This document shows positions 44,777 to 52,169 of a stretch of DNA of 64,000 bases, one piece after another. Both the position numbers and the translations under genes were made by a program. The notes below the pieces were generated by a model. The model was not told where the DNA came from, did no database searches, and saw only the letters and a list, made by a program, of their open reading frames with translations. The stretch's first letter is position 1, and every line of letters starts with the position of its first letter. The stretch comes from Alistipes sp. CAG:831 (GTDB lineage: Bacteria; Bacteroidota; Bacteroidia; Bacteroidales; UBA932): positions 55,274 through 119,273 of the forward strand of contig HF990395.1 of the NCBI GenBank assembly GCA_000432775.1, in the 5' to 3' direction.

Positions 44777-45873
44777 ATCTCAAATGTTCCCCCTCTAAAT
44801 AATTTCTCTATATTGTGACCGAAACGAAGTTCTTTATCCGTACATTCATTTAACGGCCTGATTTTATTATTGTTCAAGATGAAGTTGCAGTCAGGACGCA
44901 GCAGGTCATTCGTCATCAAGTATGTATTATGCGACGAAGTGAATACCTGGCAATTCAAGGAAAACAATCTCCGGCACACCTCGAAAGCCAATTTAAAATG
45001 ATAGAAGGCATCAAATTCGTCTATGAATACGAATGAGGCTGAGTCTTTCATCTTCTGCATCCAAAAATATAGCAGACGTAATGACCGTGTGCCTGTCGAT
45101 GCAATTACCTGGAACGGCACTACTGCCTTATTGATTTTACAGAACAGCAACTTGCCCGTCTGGTCCGAAACAAACTCAAAATTCTGTCCACTGACCTTCT
45201 CCAAAAATTCTGCAAAATCGTCCATCAACTTATTTGATATGATGTATTCATCCAGCATTGTCACACTGTTGTCCAGACCTATAAACTCCCGGATATCCAG
45301 ATTACGGAACCACAACATAGAGCCGACGAACTGCTGCAGTTTGATCAAATAATTATCTGCGTTCAAGGGATAAGATGTCAGCAGGTAATTTATTATAGAA
45401 ATGTTATTCGCATTGGCCTTGATATTCTCCTCGACAGATGGCCCGACAGGAAATAAGGGACTATACATCTCAAATGTGCCCACTCCTTTCTTAAATATAT
45501 CCGAACCATTCACATTCAATTTTTCCGAGACCAAAAGACCGGCAACATTTTTAGAATAGTCATATTGAATCAGATCCTTGCCGAATCTAAATGTGTACTC
45601 AAAATCCACTGTCAGGTGTTCCCTTCCTGCATAAATGAAATTTTGGTAATAATCCTGCTTTTTCCATTTCTGAGACAAATGATTCTCAATATCGAACAAC
45701 GCCAGACTGAAATTAGTCTTTCCAGACCCGTTCGGACCATACACAATACCGTTCTTTACCACACCGTCCTTTATGACATGAGTGTTGAACTCGTAGTTGC
45801 TCGGGTGAGATAAATCCCACTCTATCCGGTCCTTGAAACCACGGTAATTTGTAACTGCAAACTTTGTCAGCAT
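44773..45873 (-). CDS. AAA15-family ATPase (defence ATPase)
   Basis: The 366-residue protein has an ABC-type ATPase head: Walker A GPNGSGKTN at residues 46-54, a signature-like STGTRSL at 259-265 and Walker B FVFIDEFDAFYH at 281-292, then the SSHNTYL switch histidine region. The end ELRFGHNIEKLFRGG is typical of AAA15 ATPases paired with RloB or TOPRIM proteins. Such ATPases usually sense phage activity and control the nuclease partner, here the gene that overlaps its stop. The promoter region has a perfect palindrome. Confidence 0.85.
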   Translation of the reverse strand: MLTKFAVTNYRGFKDRIEWDLSHPSNYEFNTHVIKDGVVKNGIVYGPNGSGKTNFSLALFDIENHLSQKWKKQDYYQNFIYAGREHLTVDFEYTFRFGKDLIQYDYSKNVAGLLVSEKLNVNGSDIFKKGVGTFEMYSPLFPVGPSVEENIKANANNISIINYLLTSYPLNADNYLIKLQQFVGSMLWFRNLDIREFIGLDNSVTMLDEYIISNKLMDDFAEFLEKVSGQNFEFVSDQTGKLLFCKINKAVVPFQVIASTGTRSLRLLYFWMQKMKDSASFVFIDEFDAFYHFKLAFEVCRRLFSLNCQVFTSSHNTYLMTNDLLRPDCNFILNNNKIRPLNECTDKELRFGHNIEKLFRGGTFEI

Positions 45874-45896
45874 ATCATTGGAATTGAAATATGCTT

Positions 45897-45904
45897 CAAA
45901 TATA
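45897..45904 (-). promoter_or_regulatory. Promoter -7 box of the AAA-TOPRIM pair
   Basis: Minus strand TATATTTG, about 16 bases of leader before the ATG at 45873. No TTG lies 19-20 bases upstream; the palindrome at 45918-45938 is there instead. Confidence 0.55.
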
Positions 45905-45917
45905 GCAATTTTTTCTA

Positions 45918-45938
45918 TTCCGTAAATTTTTTACGGAA
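45918..45938. promoter_or_regulatory. Operator-like palindrome upstream of the AAA-TOPRIM pair
   Basis: TTCCGTAA (45918-45925) and TTACGGAA (45931-45938) are exact reverse complements around five A/T bases. It covers the -33 region of the minus-strand promoter. It could also act as a terminator for neither gene, since both flanking genes run in the same direction and the upstream gene ends 39 bases away. Confidence 0.5.
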
Positions 45939-45976
45939 CAGTGTGGATCTGACAATATTGCGGAATAAAATCACCT

Positions 45977-47947
45977 TCAATCTATTTCCTTTAGTCCAAG
46001 ACGTTTAAGATAGCTGAAAGTGGCATCGTAAAACTCAGGGAGACGGGTAACATCCTCTTTGTTTCCGTATGGAACGCAGATGACCATTCCTTGTCGGGCA
46101 CGGGTCAAGAGCACCCTGTATGCATTCAACTGATACAGCTGGTTCATCGGCTGCTTATTCGCACTCCAATTGTTATTTCCGAACTTAAAGTATCTCCAGC
46201 CTTTAGGAGTGTAACGCAGATCACCGTCCCAGGCAATGCATGTCCAGTCCAGCTCCAGACCTTGAACATCAAATTCCGTTGCCACGTCTTCAAGAAAAAG
46301 AGAGGACTTAAGATCATTCCGGTCATCAAGGAACCAATGAACCACATTGCACTCTCTCTTCACATCTATAGCCAGCGGACGCAGCCTTTCTGCTTTTGAT
46401 GAAACAACAATTCCGTAACGTTCTGATCCGCGGGCTTGCTTTCTCAGCCATTTCTTTGCTTCTTCTATATCTCTGGTAAGCACTATCGGATAATTCTCGC
46501 GTATCTCGTTGTAAACCGACCGTGCATTCTCCTCCTCCAAATTCAGCAAATAATGCACAAAGAGCGACAGCTTTTCTGCCCGGAATGAGCGCATAGAGAC
46601 ATTCAGATGAAGCTCCGGAGCATATGTCACATTGGTGTTTCCTGACAAGATACGTGACACATTGCCCTCCGCGTATTCTTTATCGGTCAGATGGTCAGAT
46701 ATATAAACTTTCCAGTCAGGGAACATTGTGTTGCAGGCATTAATCCATTCCGCAATACCAGCCTCCCCGTTGTGGATTTCCTGCCCGCCCCCGACCAGAC
46801 ACACTATCACGGCCCAGTCTTTCCGCAGATTCAATGACCAGATAAGGAATTCTGCCTCTGACATAGGAAAATCCGGAACTTTCCGCTTATTTCCATAGCT
46901 GCCTCCACGTGCGAGCCAATCAGCTAACTTCGCATGATTCCATGACCTTTGCGCCTCATCAAAAATCGCTATATGCTCAATTTCCGCAAAACCCGAATCT
47001 TCTTCAGCGAGTGTTACGGATTCGTCTATCTCAAGTTTACCATTCCGGATAGGAGTTTTTATCTTGTTCAGCATCTGCTCGCGATAATTGTAAATCTCCT
47101 GTATGAAACGTTTCACTTCCCTCCTTGCGTCTGTAAGATTTCCTCCGTCGCGTATCTTCTTATCCCGTGCCAGCGCCTCTGTCAGCACCTTGACTAACGG
47201 TCCGTTACCGGAAAGGTATACAGCAAGACTTTCCCTCCTGTCATCTTCACTGATTTTCTTAGACTGTTCTATTGCCACATTTAGCCCCACCAAGGTTTTT
47301 CCCGCACCGGGCACACCTGTTACAAAGCAGATACTCTTCTCTTTATTATCATGACTTTTGTGTATTATATCCAAAATATAATCCGTAGTCACTTTTAAAG
47401 ATTTACCGGAGGCTTCTTTTCTGGTTATAGATTCTACGGAGTGATTCATGTATAATGCCATAGCCGCTTCTATTATGGTCGGCGTAGGCTCATACCGGCT
47501 AATGCTCCATCGGTCAATATTCAACGGTTTTAATCGAGAATACGACTCGTGAATGACTACATCCCTGATAATTTTACCCAGACTGCGACTGTTCGAAAGG
47601 AAAGGATTATAAATCCTGTCATGGTATCTCGACGCTTCCAGCACGTCAGTATACTCATCTGCTTCTGTTGCTACCAGAATCGGAACAATTGGAGCATCAT
47701 GACTCTCCTTATGGAAATTCTTCAAGTCAAGTGCATAGTCCATAACCTGCTCCATATCCATCTGCAGATACTTGGACTGCCCTGCCTTGAACTCTATACA
47801 AAAGATGATGTCCCGTAAAAGCAGCACAACATCCACCCGCTTACCTAAGCGAGGAATTGTATATTCAAATATTATTTCTGCATTCTCATTTTTCCACTCC
47901 TCCAGAATATCCTTCATTAGGTCTATCTCTTCTTCCCATGCTTTCAC
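45977..47947 (-). CDS. PD-(D/E)XK nuclease-DUF2075 helicase
   Basis: From the GTG at 47947 the protein has 656 residues. Residues about 28-55 look like a PD-(D/E)XK core (D39, and E52-x-K54 in IEFKAG). The DUF2075/Schlafen-type helicase has Walker A GVPGAGKT at 211-218, Walker B IFDEAQRSW at 328-336 and a C-terminal LLTRARQGMVI. Such nuclease-helicases are frequent in defence islands. The frame stays coding-like for another 34 codons upstream to an ATG at 48049, but a TGA at 47966-47968 interrupts it. Either translation restarts at the GTG or the gene is disabled. Confidence 0.8.
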   Translation of the reverse strand: MKAWEEEIDLMKDILEEWKNENAEIIFEYTIPRLGKRVDVVLLLRDIIFCIEFKAGQSKYLQMDMEQVMDYALDLKNFHKESHDAPIVPILVATEADEYTDVLEASRYHDRIYNPFLSNSRSLGKIIRDVVIHESYSRLKPLNIDRWSISRYEPTPTIIEAAMALYMNHSVESITRKEASGKSLKVTTDYILDIIHKSHDNKEKSICFVTGVPGAGKTLVGLNVAIEQSKKISEDDRRESLAVYLSGNGPLVKVLTEALARDKKIRDGGNLTDARREVKRFIQEIYNYREQMLNKIKTPIRNGKLEIDESVTLAEEDSGFAEIEHIAIFDEAQRSWNHAKLADWLARGGSYGNKRKVPDFPMSEAEFLIWSLNLRKDWAVIVCLVGGGQEIHNGEAGIAEWINACNTMFPDWKVYISDHLTDKEYAEGNVSRILSGNTNVTYAPELHLNVSMRSFRAEKLSLFVHYLLNLEEENARSVYNEIRENYPIVLTRDIEEAKKWLRKQARGSERYGIVVSSKAERLRPLAIDVKRECNVVHWFLDDRNDLKSSLFLEDVATEFDVQGLELDWTCIAWDGDLRYTPKGWRYFKFGNNNWSANKQPMNQLYQLNAYRVLLTRARQGMVICVPYGNKEDVTRLPEFYDATFSYLKRLGLKEID

Positions 47948-48049
47948 CTGCGGGGGCTCATTTCCTCAATAAAAAGTCAGCTTCCGCAATATAGAATCTG
48001 AAGGTTCGCGAATAAATTCTGCTGCCCTGTTCTGATAATAACTATTCAT
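47948..48049 (-). pseudogene. N-terminal coding part of the DUF2075 gene, cut by an in-frame UGA
   Basis: Starting with ATG at 48049, the frame reads MNSYYQNRAAEFIREPSDSI and on to FY, then TGA (47966-47968), then GNEPPQ straight into the frame of the main protein. This matches the N-terminal segment that DUF2075 proteins have. A -7 box (TATTTTTG, 48078-48071) sits 21 bases before this ATG, so the message contains it. The stop is at codon 28. Confidence 0.7.
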
Positions 48050-48070
48050 GTATTTTAAATGCAAACACTA

Positions 48071-48078
48071 CAAAAATA
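48071..48078 (-). promoter_or_regulatory. Promoter -7 box of the DUF2075 gene
   Basis: Minus strand TATTTTTG; places the start of transcription near 48064, upstream of the ATG at 48049. Confidence 0.45.
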
Positions 48079-48147
48079 CACAAAACCTTAATATGCAGCA
48101 TTGACCGTTAGACAAATTGCACCCAGAACAATTAAAACATACCTGCA

Positions 48148-48594
48148 TTATACAAGTGAATCATCAGACAAACTGGCAATCAACCTATTTATATCCAGCA
48201 TCGGCAAAGGATACTTCGCAAGAGGTGTTCCGGCTGTCTTTGCGATTAGTATCCCCCGCATGGTTCCTACAGCAACGCTCAGAAGATGAGGCATAATGTG
48301 GGTTATCGTTACGCTGTTGTCTTTGGCATTGACTTGTATAAACCGTTTCAAATCGACTACAGAGAACTTGAACCTGCATACACATTCCAGCACATCTTCG
48401 GAATGAATTGCATATTTTACTCCGAATTCCAAAGTAATTTCGTCCCTTGCCTCCGCATAGTCAACCTTGTTAGAGAATCCGAGCTGAATATCTTCTGACC
48501 TAAAGGCATTTCCTATTCCGGCTGAAGACATCATAAACATGATCTCATCAACGGATACCAACCTCATCTGCAACACGATATCATTTTCCGACAT
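48148..48594 (-). CDS. SecB-like chaperone (TAC module)
   Basis: This 148-residue protein has no signal peptide. It is made of beta strands (IQLGFSNKVDYAEARDEITLEFGVKY, CRFKFSVVDLKRFI) followed by a helix and the end LLSVAVGTMRGILIAKTAG...YPLPMLDINRLI, which resembles the last part of SecB, where a long helix is followed by a proline-rich tail. It lies five bases after an XRE antitoxin gene, the position of the chaperone in toxin-antitoxin-chaperone (TAC) systems, where it protects the antitoxin. The match is by eye. Confidence 0.65.
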   Translation of the reverse strand: MSENDIVLQMRLVSVDEIMFMMSSAGIGNAFRSEDIQLGFSNKVDYAEARDEITLEFGVKYAIHSEDVLECVCRFKFSVVDLKRFIQVNAKDNSVTITHIMPHLLSVAVGTMRGILIAKTAGTPLAKYPLPMLDINRLIASLSDDSLV

Positions 48595-48599
48595 AGCCG

Positions 48600-48995
48600 T
48601 TAATTTTTATATTCATACTTCCCTGAACGTTTTTCAGTTTTAAACGTATACTTCACGTCACGAACATCAGCTGGGCAAACATATAAAAAGGTAGAATAAG
48701 AGACCATATTCTGCTCACTGGCCTCCGGAACTTTAACTACAGCTTCTCCCAGAACCGCTGAGATTTTAGCCAAGGTATTGGTCGTGAAGCCACGTGTTCC
48801 GCTCAGCCATCTTGAGACCTCCGACTCTCGTTTTCCCATCAGAGCAGCAAATTCTCTCTGCGTCATACCCTTCTTCTTGATAAGATCATATATGCGATTT
48901 GCGATATCGATATTGAGCCTCACTTCATTTCTTATCTCAGGATCAACGCGCTCAAGATATTTTTCAAACAGATTATTCGCTTTATCGTCAACCAT
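48600..48995 (-). CDS. XRE-family antitoxin with probable chaperone-addiction tail
   Basis: The 131-residue protein has a helix-turn-helix domain at residues about 31-90 (IYDLIKKKGMTQREFAALMG, then SEVSRWLSGTRGFTTNTLAKI). The tail after residue 95 (NMVSYSTFLYVCPADVRD onward) is short, hydrophobic and strand-like, as expected for the chaperone addiction domain of TAC antitoxins. It lies 15 bases after the putative toxin gene and five before the SecB-like gene. Confidence 0.8.
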   Translation of the reverse strand: MVDDKANNLFEKYLERVDPEIRNEVRLNIDIANRIYDLIKKKGMTQREFAALMGKRESEVSRWLSGTRGFTTNTLAKISAVLGEAVVKVPEASEQNMVSYSTFLYVCPADVRDVKYTFKTEKRSGKYEYKN

Positions 48996-49010
48996 AACTA
49001 ACTACTAATT

Positions 49011-49514
49011 TTATATATCGATATTTTCAATTACTTCTTTTATTGCTCCTTTATCATCAATAGTTTTCCTTATTCTTTTCAACTCTTTTGTTATTATCTT
49101 GTCTATTATCCTTAAATCATTCACACATTTGTTCAGCAACACATCATCTTCATATTTTTGTAAAGTTGACACACCGCCATTACCTAAGATCAATATTTTT
49201 TCAGAATATCTCAGGCAATAAAGCCTCATCTTACCTATCTTTTTATCTATCTTGTTATTTGATGAAATAAATAAAGGCAAGGCTTTAATCCGCCTTCCTT
49301 CGGGCCGAAAAAGATTTTCTCTGGCTCCGACCTCTCTGATTTTATCTACGGCTGAGACTATTGCATCAAAGAACTTTCTCAACTGTGGTTCTTTTCGAGC
49401 ACCATTAATCTTTAGAAACTTCTCAAACTCAGAGTCTTCTTCTCCATCATACTTTGGAGAATAAATCTCGATCACTTCACTGTCCGTTCTCAGTATCTGA
49501 ATCAAACGCCCCAT
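49011..49514 (-). CDS. Putative RelE/HigB-like toxin of the TAC module
   Basis: The protein has 167 residues from the ATG at 49514. A helical middle is followed by RPEGRRIKALPLFIS, then KIGKMRLYCLRYSEKILILGNGG, a strand pattern with basic residues (RLYCLRY...ILILG) seen in RelE/HigB-type ribosome-dependent RNases. It precedes an XRE antitoxin, the HigB-HigA order. It is longer than usual HigB, so the assignment is mainly from context. The promoter is clear, and a longer frame starting at 49574 crosses it. Confidence 0.65.
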   Translation of the reverse strand: MGRLIQILRTDSEVIEIYSPKYDGEEDSEFEKFLKINGARKEPQLRKFFDAIVSAVDKIREVGARENLFRPEGRRIKALPLFISSNNKIDKKIGKMRLYCLRYSEKILILGNGGVSTLQKYEDDVLLNKCVNDLRIIDKIITKELKRIRKTIDDKGAIKEVIENIDI

Positions 49515-49532
49515 GATTTCTCTTCTTTGACA

Positions 49533-49562
49533 CAAATATATGCCATTTCTTTGAGAACTCAA
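49533..49562 (-). promoter_or_regulatory. Promoter of the TAC module
   Basis: Minus strand: TTG (49562-49560), 19 bases, TATATTTG (49540-49533). The leader to the ATG at 49514 is about 13 bases. Confidence 0.75.
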
Positions 49563-49574
49563 AATAAAGTTCAT

Positions 49575-50057
49575 TTTTTTGTTAAGTCAGTATGATTTTC
49601 ACTAAGCGACATTTCCGTACTAACGACAGTCTGTAATTGACCGTTTAGGGTATCCGGCCATAAAAAATGGTTACGCGGTTATGCTGATAACAGACTGAAC
49701 AGTGCGCCTGGACATGTATTCTCTTAAATGCGCCTTAGAAGCGTTGTGGCAAGGGCAGTCCGCGGTCAGCACATTTTCTCCATGTCGAGTCTGTAATCGA
49801 ATAATCCGTACATAATGTTGATAGACAGCGTTATATGCCAAAGACCGGATAACAGACAAGCGGCGACACTCCTCAGTTTGTAAATCGGATACCTGACGTA
49901 AGTTTCTATGTAATAGAAAAAAACGTAAAACTGGGTATGAACAGACTGCGCAGTATGTAAGTAAATTCAGTTCTTTCAGATCCAGTGTTTAATACGTTAA
50001 GCAATAACAGCATATTTTTGCTTTTTGCAAAAAGCATTTCCAAAAATTCTCCAAAGT
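49575..50057. other. Non-coding AT-rich gap between the TAC module and vsr
   Basis: No convincing gene is seen in these 483 bases. AGTCTGT or its complement recurs at about 49627, 49690, 49787 and 49939 in alternating orientation, and an 18-bp perfect palindrome, TGCTTTTTGCAAAAAGCA, lies at 50019-50036, close to the end of vsr. The 62-codon frame at 49671-49859 has no family features and was rejected. Confidence 0.5.
50019..50036. repeat. 18-bp perfect palindrome after vsr
   Basis: TGCTTTTTGCAAAAAGCA is self-complementary. It lies 22 bases after the vsr stop codon on the minus strand; no T-tract follows it, so a terminator role is unsure. Confidence 0.5.
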
Positions 50058-50579
50058 TTACGGCTCCGCCACCTTCTTCCCATCGCCTCCGTCCTCCTCC
50101 CCGCGGACCGGATACTCCAAAGCCCGCGAAGGCCCGTTCCCGACCTCCCGGTCAGCCAGATAGATGCGATAGAGAGTCTGCTCGAGCGACTCGAGCGTAC
50201 GCCGGCGGACGGCTGCGGGCCTGAGACTACATTCCCAGATGACTATCGTGTGCCAGCCGAGACGTGCGAGATCCCGGTAGTCCCTGTGGTCCCGCTCGCG
50301 GTTACGTTCTATCTTCTTGCGCCAAAACTCCACGTTGGTCTTGGGGAGACGGAAATAGCGGCAGCCCTCGTGGCCGTGCCAGAAGCAACCGTTGACAAAG
50401 ATGCAGGTGCGGTACTTGCGCAGGACGATATCGGGGTGGCCCGGCAGGCGCGGGTGGTTGAGCCGATAGCGGAAACCACGGGAGTGCAGCCAGCGGCGGA
50501 CGGTCATCTCGGGCTTGGTATCAGCCGAGCGGATGGCCGCCATGTTGGCGTGACGCTGCCGGGGCGACATCGTATCCAT
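50058..50579 (-). CDS. vsr: Very short patch repair endonuclease Vsr
   Basis: Vsr nicks DNA at T:G mismatches left by deamination of 5-methylcytosine. The 173-residue protein has RHANMAAIRSADTKPEMTVRRWLHSRGFRYRLN, the catalytic GHPDIVLRKY (Asp) and FVNGCFWHGHEGC with the zinc-type Cys/His set. The C-terminal 35 residues are charged and likely loose. Usually a Dcm-type C5-methylase lies next to vsr; none is found here. It begins seven bases after the DKNYY gene. Confidence 0.93.
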   Translation of the reverse strand: MDTMSPRQRHANMAAIRSADTKPEMTVRRWLHSRGFRYRLNHPRLPGHPDIVLRKYRTCIFVNGCFWHGHEGCRYFRLPKTNVEFWRKKIERNRERDHRDYRDLARLGWHTIVIWECSLRPAAVRRRTLESLEQTLYRIYLADREVGNGPSRALEYPVRGEEDGGDGKKVAEP

Positions 50580-50586
50580 CGTACCG

Positions 50587-51216
50587 CTACTTCACTACCT
50601 TTCCGTTGTAGTAGGTACTGAACATATCCTCGGCGTAGCCGTGGCGCAGTACCTTGAACGAGGAAGGCACTGCCCCCTCCACCACATTGCCGCGCCAGTA
50701 GACATTGAAGGAATCCTTGGCATAGCCGTCACGCAGAATCTCAAAACTCATCGCATGGGCCTGCGGAATCTTCCGGTCGCCGTAGAACACTTCGAAATCC
50801 GTTTTGTAATAGCCGGAAGTCTCTACCTTCGTGCCGCCGTCCCCGCTTTGAACCCGTATGTGAAACCCTTCATCACGGTCATGACTCCGCCTGTCGAAAC
50901 CGAAATCATCATTACTGTCTCCTGAACCATGGCCGGCGTCACCGGCGGCAAACTCAGCCGATACTCTGAAAGTGTCCGGATCGACATACTCCAGTATCTG
51001 TCCATGCCTGTACACATGATAGATATCTTTTGCATATCCGAAACCCAGATCCTCAAATGTAAGCAGATCGGCACCGCGGACAATCACATTGCCGTAGTAC
51101 ACACAGCCCTCCCTGCCGTTTATCTCGTAAGCATGGAAATCCTGAGCCCTGAGAGAAGAGGACAATACCAGGACAAATACTGACACAAAGGCCAGTCTGA
51201 CAACATTTTTCATCAT
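50587..51216 (-). CDS. Exported DKNYY-domain protein
   Basis: The 209-residue protein has a signal peptide ending SSLRAQ, then repeats of the DKNYY type: YYGNVIVRGADLLTFEDLGFGYAKDIYHVYRHGQ in the first half and two similar units in the second (FEILRDGYAKDSFNVYWRGN, FKVLRHGYAEDMFSTYYNGK), split by an acidic Gly/Asp-rich linker. DKNYY repeats are found in surface proteins and lipoproteins of unknown function. The start at 51216 follows a -7 box at 51241-51248. Confidence 0.85.
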   Translation of the reverse strand: MMKNVVRLAFVSVFVLVLSSSLRAQDFHAYEINGREGCVYYGNVIVRGADLLTFEDLGFGYAKDIYHVYRHGQILEYVDPDTFRVSAEFAAGDAGHGSGDSNDDFGFDRRSHDRDEGFHIRVQSGDGGTKVETSGYYKTDFEVFYGDRKIPQAHAMSFEILRDGYAKDSFNVYWRGNVVEGAVPSSFKVLRHGYAEDMFSTYYNGKVVK

Positions 51217-51240
51217 TGCATCATATATATTACCCGGAGA

Positions 51241-51248
51241 CAAAGATA
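51241..51248 (-). promoter_or_regulatory. Promoter -7 box of the DKNYY-vsr operon
   Basis: Minus strand TATCTTTG; leader about 20 bases. Confidence 0.5.
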
Positions 51249-51281
51249 GCACCTATTCGTAAATTATTCCAAAGTAAGTGT

Positions 51282-52169
51282 TCAGATATTTCCAAGATGC
51301 ACATAACGGATCCCGCACTCCCGCGCAATCTCCTCCGCCATCCGCAGAGTCCCTATCGGCGTAGGCGGCACCTCCCGCATCCTGTACTGCGGAAAGAACC
51401 TCGAAAAATGCAGCGGCGCCCCGGCAAATCCGTTGTCCACCAGCCAGCGGCACATCTCCCGCAGCATCCCCGGCTCATCGTTGATCCCCGGAATCAGCAG
51501 ATTGGTAATCTCGAGCCACACCCCCGCATCCCGCATCTTCTCCAGGGTTCTCAGCACCGGAGCCAGCGAGGCCCGGCTCACCTTCCGGTAGATATCCTCG
51601 GAAAATGACTTCAGATCGATATTCGCCGCGTCGAGATACGGCAGCAGGTCATCCAGCGGCCCCTCATTGACATATCCGGCCGAAACCAGGATATTCAGCA
51701 GCCCCGCCTCCCGGCACGTCCGGGCACAGTCCACGGTGTACTCCATCCAGGTCAGCGGCTCGGTATAGGTATAGGCGACTATCCGGCAGGAGGTCCTCCG
51801 GGCCAGTTCCGGCAGCATCCCGGGAACAATGAAACTGCTCTCCACCTCCTCGGGGCGCACCTGGGAAATGCTCCAGTTCTGGCAGTTGCGGCAGGAAAGG
51901 TTGCAGCCTGCGGCAGCGAGCGACAGGCACATCTCCCCCGGATGAAAATGCAGCAGCGGCTTCTTCTCGACGGGATCCACATGCAGGGCACAGACCCGTC
52001 CGTAGGCCAGCGACACGAGTTTCCCGTTCCGGGCCTCCCGGCTGCGGCAGAGTCCACGGTGTCCCTCGGTCAGACGACAGCGGTGCGGGCAGAGCGTACA
52101 TGTCACGCTCCCGTCCGCCCCGGCTTCACAGTACCGGGCCTCCACCCCACCTAAGCAGTCACTGCTCAT
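51282..52169 (-). CDS. amrS: AmmeMemoRadiSam radical SAM enzyme AmrS, shortened C-terminus
   Basis: The 295-residue protein has a N-terminal cysteine set (CTLCPHRC, GLCRSR) and the radical SAM motif CNLSCRNCQN near residue 91, then AYTYTEPLTWMEY and SAGYVNEGPLDDLLPYLDA. It is the radical SAM partner of Memo and AMMECR1, whose joint reaction is not fully known. The chain stops right after IRYVHLGNI; related enzymes usually continue with a tail holding a further CxxC. The ATG overlaps the end of the Memo-AMMECR1 gene by 11 bases. Confidence 0.88.
   Translation of the reverse strand: MSSDCLGGVEARYCEAGADGSVTCTLCPHRCRLTEGHRGLCRSREARNGKLVSLAYGRVCALHVDPVEKKPLLHFHPGEMCLSLAAAGCNLSCRNCQNWSISQVRPEEVESSFIVPGMLPELARRTSCRIVAYTYTEPLTWMEYTVDCARTCREAGLLNILVSAGYVNEGPLDDLLPYLDAANIDLKSFSEDIYRKVSRASLAPVLRTLEKMRDAGVWLEITNLLIPGINDEPGMLREMCRWLVDNGFAGAPLHFSRFFPQYRMREVPPTPIGTLRMAEEIARECGIRYVHLGNI

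Noticed and set aside
49575..50057. A CRISPR array or att site in the non-coding gap
   Set aside because: The AGTCTGT motifs are not evenly spaced, are not full repeats and no cas or integrase gene is near.
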